NCBI GenBank assembly: GCA_027451185.1
Contig: DAIDJW010000039.1
Coordinates: 1 to 5,224 of the forward strand
Length of the DNA stretch: 5,224 nt
Direction: 5' to 3'
DNA from: Candidatus Saccharimonadota bacterium
GTDB taxonomy: Bacteria > Patescibacteriota > Saccharimonadia > Saccharimonadales > Saccharimonadaceae
Positions 1 through 5,224 of the stretch are shown in pieces. The translations under genes and the position numbers were made by a program. The stretch's first letter is position 1, and each line of letters starts with the position of its first letter. The notes under the pieces were generated by a model that was not told the DNA's origin, made no database searches, and saw nothing but the letters and a program-made list of their open reading frames with translations.

Positions 1-11
1 TGGGCTTTTTT
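1..11 (+). terminator. Possible right end of an intrinsic terminator (partial)
   Basis: The window opens with GGGC directly followed by six T residues, the usual look of the 3' arm of a GC stem plus U-tract for a + strand gene lying to the left. The 5' arm would be outside the window, so no hairpin can be verified. Because the transporter on the - strand ends at 17, the element could also serve both converging genes (AAAAAAGCCC on the other strand). Confidence 0.3.
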
Positions 12-16
12 CGTGC

Positions 17-895
17 CTAAGCTAAAATCAGCCACAGGCCAAGCGTGGCTAGCAAAAAAGCGGCGATACGCTGCCATAACGAATTGCGTTCGCGTAGGAA
101 AACGGCGGCCAAAATCATCACAACGGCTATTTTGCCGCTGGTGGCAACGATAGTATGGCTGAGGCTGCCAAGGCTCAGGGCGTAGATATACAGCAGGCCG
201 GACAGACTAGTGATAAGACCGAGGATGATGCCGCCGCGAACTGCTTGGCGATTGATGTGCGCAAGCTCGCGGCGACCAAATAACATAAATAGCACAAGTG
301 CGCCAATTCCTTGCATTCCCCAGCCGAACATGACGTAATCTTGAACGCCGATATGATTAACGGCGGCTTTTTCGGCGGACATACCGATAGCAAATAGTAG
401 AGTGCCAAGCGCCAGGATGCCAAACTTAATTGCAAACGATACCTTAGGGTTGGATTTATGGATTTCGTCGGGGCGTATCCGAAGCGCAATAATCATACCA
501 CCGATGATAAAGGTCGCGCCACCAACGAAAGCGGCTGTTAGTGGTTCGTTGAAGAATAAAATACCAGCTATGGCGGCACCGACGGTATTGAAGGTTGTGG
601 CGATGACGGCGTTACTGGCGCCGACGTAAGACATTAATTTGTATTGTGTTAACCAGGCGGCCGGTATGAAAAGCCCCTCAATTAATAGGTAGGGCAACAC
701 GGGAGTCGGTGGAAAACTTAAGTTGGTATATCCAAGCAGGACCGCATATAGGCTTCCAGCAACGGCAATCGCCAAGTACGACAGCAGACCGACACTATAG
801 AAAACTTTTCGAAGCGATAACGACAGGTGTCGCGTAAAAAGCGTCATCAAGGCGCTTATTAATATTTGTAAGATGATTGCTATTTGCCAGGACAT
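17..895 (-). CDS. EamA/DMT-family ten-helix membrane transporter
   Basis: A 292-residue integral membrane protein, very probably a drug/metabolite transporter superfamily permease of the inner membrane. Hydrophobic segments are visible near residues 4-20, 33-54, 65-82, 91-114, 119-138, 153-171, 184-206, 219-240, 246-266 and 272-291, giving ten helices as in EamA proteins. The two halves repeat the family pattern: GILFFNEPLT (111-120) followed by a glycine-rich helix in the first half, and AAVFLRERNSLWQRIAAFLL (263-282) in the second, with acidic residues E117 and E269 at matching places. The halves are joined by a hydrophilic linker, RPDEIHKSNP (141-150). Length is normal for the family (about 280-310). 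Substrate cannot be read from sequence; family members move amino acids, other metabolites or drugs. The ATG at 893-895 is the only good start and gives the first helix directly; AAGG lies six bases upstream as a weak ribosome-binding site. The gene is divergent from pyk, and the stop is TAG. Confidence 0.88.
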   Translation of the reverse strand: MSWQIAIILQILISALMTLFTRHLSLSLRKVFYSVGLLSYLAIAVAGSLYAVLLGYTNLSFPPTPVLPYLLIEGLFIPAAWLTQYKLMSYVGASNAVIATTFNTVGAAIAGILFFNEPLTAAFVGGATFIIGGMIIALRIRPDEIHKSNPKVSFAIKFGILALGTLLFAIGMSAEKAAVNHIGVQDYVMFGWGMQGIGALVLFMLFGRRELAHINRQAVRGGIILGLITSLSGLLYIYALSLGSLSHTIVATSGKIAVVMILAAVFLRERNSLWQRIAAFLLATLGLWLILA

Positions 896-912
896 CGTTA
901 ACCTTGAGCATT

Positions 913-921
913 ATTGTAGCA
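913..921 (-). promoter_or_regulatory. Extended -10 promoter candidate for the EamA transporter gene
   Basis: Read on the - strand, the sequence is TGCTACAAT: an extended -10 (TGn) with TACAAT, five of six matches to TATAAT. Transcription starting about seven bases downstream would give a leader of about 10 bases before the ATG, containing AAGG. The region 17 bases upstream (CTGTTA) matches TTGACA poorly, which is tolerated when TGn is present. This is a sequence-pattern prediction only. Confidence 0.5.
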
Positions 922-923
922 TG

Positions 924-970
924 CGCCTAGTTCGCTAACAGATTATTTCTATGCTAAAATACGCCTAGTT
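924..970. repeat. 9-bp direct repeat CGCCTAGTT in the divergent promoter region
   Basis: CGCCTAGTT occurs at 924-932 and again at 962-970, with starts 38 bases apart. The second copy ends directly before the pyk ATG and covers the predicted transcription start; the first lies upstream of both predicted -10 boxes. It could be an operator pair for a regulator controlling both divergent genes, or a chance repeat in a 75-base region. Confidence 0.4.
952..960 (+). promoter_or_regulatory. Extended -10 promoter for pyk, predicting a near-leaderless mRNA
   Basis: TGCTAAAAT combines the extended -10 TGn element with TAAAAT, five of six matches to TATAAT. The last T is 10 bases before the pyk ATG. With usual spacing the transcript would begin at about A967, leaving only some four untranslated bases (AGTT), and no Shine-Dalgarno sequence exists in the preceding stretch. 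No convincing -35 box is seen (TTCGCT at about 931-936 is poor). It is probably the promoter of the whole pyk-pgk-tpiA group. Confidence 0.55.
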
Positions 971-2386
971 ATGACACCTATTTTCAAACGCACTAAAATA
1001 CTGGCCACAATTGGGCCCAAAACCGCTAACCCAGAAATGATTGAGCAGTTAATTACGGCTGGCGTGAATGGTTTTCGCTTGAATTTTAGCCATGGTGACT
1101 ATGCCGAGCGTGACGAACAGATTAAATGGATTCGCGCAGTGAGTACTAAACTAGCTAAGCCAGTGGCTATCTTGCAGGACCTACAGGGACCAAAGATTCG
1201 TCTGGGTGTTCTTAATGAAGACTTGCCGGTTAAAAAAGGCGACGAGATTACGCTCGATTTTGCGGCGGCGCATAATGGCTTTACTTTGCCGGTGCAGTAT
1301 AACTTGGCCGAAAAAGTAAAAACCGGCCAGCCGATTTATATTTTTGACGGTAAAGTGCGAACAACAGTACTTGAAATTACCTCGGCGACGGCCATTAAAG
1401 TACGGGTTGAGAATGACGGCGTGTTGATGAGCAAAAAAGGTATCAATTTACCCGACACCAACTTTGGCGGCGATATTTTAACCCCTAAGGATTTGCAGGA
1501 TATTGAGTATGGCTTGCATCAGGACATTGATTATGTGGCGCTGAGTTTTGTGCAGAGTGCCGAAGATATCCGCCACCTACGTCAACTTTTGGTCGATAGT
1601 GGCTCAAAGGCGCAAATTGTCGCCAAAATCGAGACCAAGGCGGCGATTGCCGACGGGGTTATGGAAGAAATCGTCAAGGCGACGGACTGTGTTATGGTCG
1701 CCCGCGGCGATCTGGCGGTGGAGGCCGGCGCTGAAGTTGTGCCGATCGTGCAGCGTCAGCTGATTGAGCTGTGCCGCCAATATGGCAAATTGAGCATTGT
1801 GGCTACCCAAATGATGGCCAGTATGGTTGATAGCCCCGAGCCAACGCGTGCCGAAGTGAGCGATGTGGCGAGCGCTGTTATTATGGGCGCCGATACGGTC
1901 ATGTTATCCGACGAAACGGCCAACGGCAATTATCCGCTTGAAACAGTTCGGGCCATGAAAAAAGTCATTCTTTACACTCAGGAACGAGCCGATGTCGTAC
2001 CGGTAACTGGCCGAGTTAAGGCCGAGCACAACCAACGTGATGCCATTAGCGGCGCGGCGGTAAAATTGGCCGAGCAATTGCGGGCCAACGCCATTATTGC
2101 CGAGACCAAATCGGGTGCCACGGCGGCTAATATTGCCATGCATCGACCTAATTTACCGATTATTAGCGTAACCTCGCAGCCCTATGTGGCGCAGCAGCTC
2201 AGCCTTCTTTATGCTACCAAGAGCTATGTACGCCCTGATGATGCTGAGGCCGGTTTTAAGCTGGCGCAGCAACTGCAAACCGATGCTTATTTTGGCGAGG
2301 GCAAGACGACAATTGTAATCGTCAGCGGCCAGCAGCCGGGCGTTGCCGGTGGCACTGACACAATCAAAGTGCGTATGATAGAATAA
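971..2386 (+). CDS. pyk: Pyruvate kinase
   Basis: Cytoplasmic enzyme of the last glycolytic step: phosphoenolpyruvate + ADP to pyruvate + ATP. It has 471 residues, full length for the bacterial type without an extra C-terminal PEP-utiliser domain. The first A-domain part holds TKILATIGPKT (8-18) and RLNFSHG (36-42; R36, N38, S40 are substrate/cation-site positions). DLQGPKIRLG (70-79) follows, then a B-domain lid to about 170. The barrel resumes with DIDYVALSFV (185-194), the catalytic KIE (K219, E221), VARGDLAVE (243-251; metal ligand D247), ATQMM (278-282; T279), PTRAEVSDVA (291-300) and MLSDETANGNYP (311-322). The C domain (about 355-471) is complete and keeps a TKSGATA loop (379-385) where other pyruvate kinases bind an allosteric effector. 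L71, Q72, K75 and L78 are the residue set associated with K+-independent enzymes. The ATG gives the normal N-terminus; no Shine-Dalgarno precedes it. It is first in the cluster, 19 bases before pgk. Confidence 0.97.
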   Translation: MTPIFKRTKILATIGPKTANPEMIEQLITAGVNGFRLNFSHGDYAERDEQIKWIRAVSTKLAKPVAILQDLQGPKIRLGVLNEDLPVKKGDEITLDFAAAHNGFTLPVQYNLAEKVKTGQPIYIFDGKVRTTVLEITSATAIKVRVENDGVLMSKKGINLPDTNFGGDILTPKDLQDIEYGLHQDIDYVALSFVQSAEDIRHLRQLLVDSGSKAQIVAKIETKAAIADGVMEEIVKATDCVMVARGDLAVEAGAEVVPIVQRQLIELCRQYGKLSIVATQMMASMVDSPEPTRAEVSDVASAVIMGADTVMLSDETANGNYPLETVRAMKKVILYTQERADVVPVTGRVKAEHNQRDAISGAAVKLAEQLRANAIIAETKSGATAANIAMHRPNLPIISVTSQPYVAQQLSLLYATKSYVRPDDAEAGFKLAQQLQTDAYFGEGKTTIVIVSGQQPGVAGGTDTIKVRMIE

Positions 2387-2390
2387 AAAC

Positions 2391-2405
2391 AGAGAGGGGT
2401 GGGAG
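2391..2405 (+). promoter_or_regulatory. Strong purine-rich ribosome-binding site of pgk
   Basis: AGAGAGGGGTGGGAG fills most of the 19-base gap between the pyk stop and the pgk ATG. GAGGGG at 2394-2399 is a Shine-Dalgarno match, with GAGG eight bases from the start codon. It fixes the start at 2406 and contrasts with pyk and tpiA, which have no comparable site. No hairpin or T-run is present, so transcription should continue from pyk. Confidence 0.75.
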
Positions 2406-3635
2406 ATGAGTTTCTTTAAGCTGACAATTCGCGACGTACCGATTGAACGTAAGTTAGTTCTGGTTCGGGCCGACTATAACGTGCCACTAGCCAAAGACGG
2501 TTCAATTAGCGACGACTTTCGTATTCGCGCCAGCTTGCCGACCCTTAAATACTTGCTAGAACGCGGCTGCAAAGTGGTTATTATGAGCCATTTGGGTCGG
2601 CCCGATGGTCGCGATGAGTCATTAAGCTTGCGGCCAGTAGCCGATAGGTTGAGCGAATTGCTTGGCCAACAAGTTCAGTTTGTCGATGATTGTATCGGTG
2701 ACAAAGTTGCCTCGGCTGTACGCAGTACGGCTTTTGGCGGCGTTCTGCTGCTTGAAAACCTGCGTTTTTATAAACAGGAAGAAGCCAATGATTCTAGGTT
2801 TGCCGAAAAGATCGCCAAGTCTACCGGGGCGCGTTACTTTGTTCAAGATGGTTTCGGTGTCGTCCACCGGGCGCATGCCAGCACGTCGGCAATCACCCAA
2901 TTTATTCCAAGCGTAGCTGGCCTGTTGTTGGAACGCGAATACTCGACGATTACTAAGGCCATGGAGGACCCAGCGCGACCGCTTGTAGCGATTTTGGGCG
3001 GCGCCAAGGTCAGCGATAAAATTGGTTTAATTGAGCGTTTCGTGCATGTGGCCGACAAGATTTTAATCGGTGGGGCTATGGCGAACACTTTTCTTGATTA
3101 CAAGGGCTATGCCATGGGTGCTAGTAAACTGGAACTTAATCAGAAAGAAACGCTCGACAAGATTTATTGGGCGGCCGGCGAAAAAGTCGGCGGCGAACAT
3201 GTTGATGATTTCATAATCTTACCGACAGATGTAGCGGTGGCTCGTGATACTTCAATAGAAGCTAAGCGCAAGGATGTCGCGGTTAGCGATGTGGGTTTTG
3301 ATGAACTGGCGCTCGATATTGGCGATCGGTCGATTGAGCGGTTTGTGCGCCAGATTGATAAAGCTAAAACCGTTATTTGGAACGGTCCGGTCGGTTGGTC
3401 GGAGTTAGAAGAATTTGCCCATGGTTCGGCGCGGATTGCGCTAGCCTTGGCTAGTCAAAAGCGACGGACGATGTCAATTATTGGTGGTGGCGACACGGCA
3501 GATTTTGTCTTGAAATGGGACGGCGGTGACGGGCAAGACTTTGGGCATATTTCAACTGGCGGCGGGGCTAGCCTCGAGCTAATGGCCGGTGAAAAATTAC
3601 CGGGGGTTGAAAGTTTGCTCGACAGCCGCAAATAG
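2406..3635 (+). CDS. pgk: Phosphoglycerate kinase
   Basis: Cytoplasmic enzyme that transfers phosphate between 1,3-bisphosphoglycerate and ADP, producing 3-phosphoglycerate and ATP. Its 409 residues match the family's usual length (about 390-420). N-domain: VLVRADYNVPL (18-28) with the signature R21, D23, N25 and P27; DDFRIRASLPT (36-46) with R39; SHLGRP (61-66); LLENLRFY (115-122) with R120; and QDGFGVVHRAHAST (147-160) with R155. These basic residues bind the 3-phosphoglycerate side. C-domain: LGGAKVSDKIGLIE (197-210) with K201, IGGAMANTFL (221-230), WNGPVGWSELEEF (325-337), IIGGGDTADFV (358-368) and the C-terminal HISTGGGASLEL (381-392). All expected nucleotide and hinge motifs are present, so the enzyme should be active. 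Mild oddities are QDGFG where most enzymes have NDAFG, and GWSE after WNGP where many have GxFE. It lies between pyk and tpiA as an operon member with its own strong ribosome-binding site. Confidence 0.97.
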   Translation: MSFFKLTIRDVPIERKLVLVRADYNVPLAKDGSISDDFRIRASLPTLKYLLERGCKVVIMSHLGRPDGRDESLSLRPVADRLSELLGQQVQFVDDCIGDKVASAVRSTAFGGVLLLENLRFYKQEEANDSRFAEKIAKSTGARYFVQDGFGVVHRAHASTSAITQFIPSVAGLLLEREYSTITKAMEDPARPLVAILGGAKVSDKIGLIERFVHVADKILIGGAMANTFLDYKGYAMGASKLELNQKETLDKIYWAAGEKVGGEHVDDFIILPTDVAVARDTSIEAKRKDVAVSDVGFDELALDIGDRSIERFVRQIDKAKTVIWNGPVGWSELEEFAHGSARIALALASQKRRTMSIIGGGDTADFVLKWDGGDGQDFGHISTGGGASLELMAGEKLPGVESLLDSRK

Positions 3636-3669
3636 AGTACACTAAAAATTAATTAAGCGTAAGTAGAAT
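3636..3669 (+). other. AT-rich pgk-tpiA spacer without a Shine-Dalgarno
   Basis: This 34-base gap has 26 A/T bases, contains the palindrome TTAATTAA (3649-3656) and has no purine-rich ribosome-binding site before the tpiA ATG. TACACT at 3638-3643 with TTGCTC 17 bases upstream could be a weak internal promoter (4/6 and 3/6 matches), giving a leader of about 20 bases. TAGAAT (3664-3669) abuts the ATG and is too close to act as a -10 for this start. No terminator hairpin is seen. Confidence 0.35.
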
Positions 3670-4464
3670 ATGGCCAGGGATAAGAAAATAATTGTCGGCA
3701 ACTGGAAGATGAACCTCAACGTGCATGAGTCGAGTTTGTATTTGCACGAATTATCGAGGTTAATTCAGCCGCGACGTGATGTCGAGGTTATTTTGGCCCC
3801 TGAAACTTTGGCATTGCAAACCTTAAGTGTTCAAGTTAACCATCGCCAATTTAAATTAGCAGCTCAAAACTTTTATTGGCGCGACCACGGTGCTTTTACT
3901 GGTGAAATTTCGGCGACTATGCTGCGTGGTATTGTCCAGTACGGGTTGGTCGGCCACTCAGAGCGCCGCAACATTTTTCATGAGTCTGACAAAGACATTC
4001 GCGCTAAAGTTCAGGCGGCAATTCGCAATAACATCCGCCCGGTGCTTTGTATAGGCGAAACCGCCAGCGAGCGCGCCTGGGGTGAAACCTTAGACGTTAT
4101 TAATGACCAGTTAATTGGCGGCTTGGCCAATGTTACTAGTGAAGAGCTTGAAGAAGTTATTATTGCCTACGAGCCAGTTTGGGCGATTGGTAGCGGACAA
4201 AACGCCCTGCCATACGACGTCACCGCGGCCGCGCGCGGCATTCGCAGCCAGATTAAGCACCTATATGGCGCAAAAGCGGCCGAGAATATCCCAGTATTAT
4301 ATGGTGGTAGCGTGACGGCCGAAAGCGCAGCTGACTATTTGGCGATTGGCGAAATCGATGGGTTGTTAGTCGGTGGCGCTAGTCTAGACGCGCACATTTT
4401 TAGTCAGATTGTCGATAAAGCCCATGCTAAGTCGACAGTAGTAAAAAAAGATAGGGTGGAATAA
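3670..4464 (+). CDS. tpiA: Triosephosphate isomerase
   Basis: Cytoplasmic TIM-barrel enzyme interconverting dihydroxyacetone phosphate and glyceraldehyde 3-phosphate. It has 264 residues, slightly longer than the usual 250-255 because of a charged tail (AHAKSTVVKKDRVE, 251-264). Active-site elements appear in order: VGNWKMN (9-15) with N11 and K13; AAQNFYW (64-70) and GAFTGEIS (74-81); GHSERR (95-100) with the electrophilic H96 and E98; AYEPVWAIGSG (166-176) with catalytic base E168 and the loop-6 lid; YGGSV (211-215); and LVGGASL (233-239) for phosphate binding. The loop-6 hinge has GSG in place of the common GTG, a conservative change. The ATG gives the expected start just before KKIIVGNWKMN. 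It is third in the cluster, and its TAA stop shares one base with the ATG of the next gene, so the two are probably translated together. Confidence 0.97.
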   Translation: MARDKKIIVGNWKMNLNVHESSLYLHELSRLIQPRRDVEVILAPETLALQTLSVQVNHRQFKLAAQNFYWRDHGAFTGEISATMLRGIVQYGLVGHSERRNIFHESDKDIRAKVQAAIRNNIRPVLCIGETASERAWGETLDVINDQLIGGLANVTSEELEEVIIAYEPVWAIGSGQNALPYDVTAAARGIRSQIKHLYGAKAAENIPVLYGGSVTAESAADYLAIGEIDGLLVGGASLDAHIFSQIVDKAHAKSTVVKKDRVE

Positions 4465-4466
4465 TG
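4453..4466 (+). promoter_or_regulatory. TAATG overlap and internal ribosome-binding site linking tpiA to the next gene
   Basis: The tpiA stop TAA (4462-4464) and the following ATG (4464-4466) share one base. AGGGTGGA at 4453-4460, still inside tpiA, provides a Shine-Dalgarno-like run at suitable distance. Such stop-start overlaps usually mean coupled or re-initiating translation, which supports the downstream reading frame being a real gene. Confidence 0.7.
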
Positions 4467-5224
4467 GCATCAGATATCGATTTCGACGAACTTGATAGAG
4501 CAGTGAACTCACTGCTTGGCGGTAAAGATAATCAAGCAGCGACCGACCAAGCGAGTCCTGATTCTGAACCGGCAGTCCAGCCGTCAGTTGCTTTGTCCGA
4601 TGATACCCCTGTCCCGTCATCCGTAGCGTCGGTACCGCCTCGTCCCGCCCAATCTCTGCCGCCAGCTAATCGACGCGGCGGCGGTCGGTTTATGGATATT
4701 CGACCTGGCTCACGCCCTGCCGCCAGCGATGGTTCGCCGGCTCCGGTTGCAGCCACACCGTCAGCTTCGCGGCCAGTCGCTGCGGGCGATTCGCTGGACC
4801 ACCAGGACAACACGCCAAATAACTGGCCGGACCCAATTGATTTTATGTCGCGTCCGACAGCAAATGTTGATACTCCAGTTGCTAAGCCTGACGATACGCC
4901 GGTTGATGCCCCACTAGACACCCCAGTCGATACACCGGTTACTCCAACCAGCCACACATCTGACGAGAGTGATACGCCTGACGAGCCGCCGACATCACCA
5001 TTCTTGCCCGATGCCAAGGTCGAAAAACGACCCTTAGGCAGCTTTGTGTCGGCCTCATTAACCAGTGGCGGTGGCGACTTAATGGACCACCATGATGAAG
5101 TGAAGCTTGATGCACCTTCGGCCGCAACGCCGGCGGCAGACAGTAGCGAGACAGTTGCGAATAACGAAAATGAACCTCAAACCAGCGACGTTGATAACGA
5201 TGCGGTCGGTGATCCCGACTCGTT
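4464..5224 (+). CDS. Acidic, intrinsically disordered protein of unknown function (3' end outside window)
   Basis: An open frame of 253 codons, cut by the window edge. I do not recognise a named family. Residues 4-18 (DIDFDELDRAVNSLL) can form an acidic amphipathic helix. After that the protein is rich in Pro, Asp, Ala, Ser, Thr and Val and should be disordered. Islands that look conserved stand out: RRGGGRFMDIRPGSRP (70-85), NNWPDPIDFMSRP (119-131) and SPFLPDAKVEKRPLGSF (178-194), spaced by linkers and a DTPV repeat (136-159). There is no signal peptide, no cysteine and no membrane helix in the visible part. The short-motif-in-linker design suggests a binding or scaffold protein, or a long N-terminal extension of a domain lying further right. 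Coupling to tpiA and an uninterrupted frame with normal codons support a real gene. The motif pattern resembles hypothetical proteins I remember from Saccharibacteria, but this was not checked. Antisense open frames here are by-products of biased codons. Confidence 0.8.
   Translation, partial: MASDIDFDELDRAVNSLLGGKDNQAATDQASPDSEPAVQPSVALSDDTPVPSSVASVPPRPAQSLPPANRRGGGRFMDIRPGSRPAASDGSPAPVAATPSASRPVAAGDSLDHQDNTPNNWPDPIDFMSRPTANVDTPVAKPDDTPVDAPLDTPVDTPVTPTSHTSDESDTPDEPPTSPFLPDAKVEKRPLGSFVSASLTSGGGDLMDHHDEVKLDAPSAATPAADSSETVANNENEPQTSDVDNDAVGDPDS
4869..4940 (+). repeat. Imperfect 12-bp tandem-type repeat encoding DTPV
   Basis: Four DTPV units (residues 136-139, 144-147, 152-155 and 156-159) lie in 24 residues, with a degenerate DAPL unit between the second and third. 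A further DTPV occurs upstream at residues 47-50. The coding units differ at third positions (GATACTCCAGTT, GATACGCCGGTT, GACACCCCAGTC, GATACACCGGTT), so this is an old repeat or one kept at protein level. Confidence 0.7.

Noticed and set aside
402..629. 75-residue + strand open frame inside the transporter gene
   Set aside because: It lies wholly antisense to a convincing ten-helix EamA protein and has no Shine-Dalgarno or family resemblance.
1604..2143. Two - strand open frames inside pyk
   Set aside because: Both are antisense to strongly conserved pyruvate kinase motifs and have no independent support.
3607..3612. TTGAAA at the end of pgk as a -35 box for tpiA
   Set aside because: The match is good (5/6), but no acceptable -10 lies 16-18 bases downstream; the nearest candidate, TACACT, is 25 bases away.
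3664..3669. TAGAAT immediately before the tpiA ATG as a -10 box
   Set aside because: A transcript started from it would begin inside tpiA, downstream of the ATG that is needed for the conserved GNWKMN N-terminus.
971..4464. Use of an alternative genetic code (UGA as glycine), as in some Patescibacteria
   Set aside because: All frames read through with the standard code, the conserved glycines checked are GGN codons, and no in-frame TGA is needed to restore any motif.
4532..5017. 161-residue open frame on the - strand with repeated TGVSSG-like segments
   Set aside because: It is the antisense of the DTPV- and Pro/Ser/Ala-rich coding region. The repeat is produced by the codon bias of the + strand gene, it lacks a ribosome-binding site and it has no domain-like sequence.

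Overview
The window carries a short glycolytic gene cluster on the + strand: pyruvate kinase (pyk), phosphoglycerate kinase (pgk) and triosephosphate isomerase (tpiA). They are followed, with a one-base overlap, by a long, acidic, low-complexity protein of unknown function that runs off the right edge. A ten-helix EamA/DMT-type membrane transporter is transcribed divergently on the left. No RNA gene, CRISPR array, insertion sequence or phage gene is visible. Coding density is high, and the only non-coding stretches are about 75, 19 and 34 bases long.

Organism: this is clearly bacterial, with moderate GC and compact packing. The four complete genes stop with TAG, TAA, TAG and TAA. The conserved glycines I checked in pyk, pgk and tpiA are encoded by GGN, so the standard bacterial code (table 11) fits and nothing points to UGA recoding. 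The style of the disordered C-terminal gene (a short acidic N-terminal helix around DELDRAVNSLLG, a mid-protein GGGRFMDI patch and a later SPFLPDAKVEKRPLG patch in Pro/Asp/Ser/Thr-rich linkers) resembles what I remember of Saccharibacteria (TM7) and related Patescibacteria. The almost leaderless pyk start is compatible with that. I hold this placement at roughly 0.6 and could not search a database.

Layout: 1-16 looks like the right-hand end of a terminator of a gene outside the window. 17-895 (-) is the transporter. 896-970 is a divergent promoter region with an extended -10 box on each strand (TGCTACAAT on -, TGCTAAAAT on +). 971-2386 is pyk, 2406-3635 pgk, 3670-4464 tpiA, and 4464-5224 the partial unknown gene.

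How they work together: TpiA interconverts dihydroxyacetone phosphate and glyceraldehyde 3-phosphate. PGK and pyruvate kinase are the two ATP-yielding substrate-level phosphorylation steps of lower glycolysis. The GAPDH, mutase and enolase steps that connect them are not in this window. The most interesting points are the unknown disordered gene coupled to tpiA, the pyruvate kinase residues that predict a K+-independent enzyme, and the three different translation-start arrangements within one putative operon.
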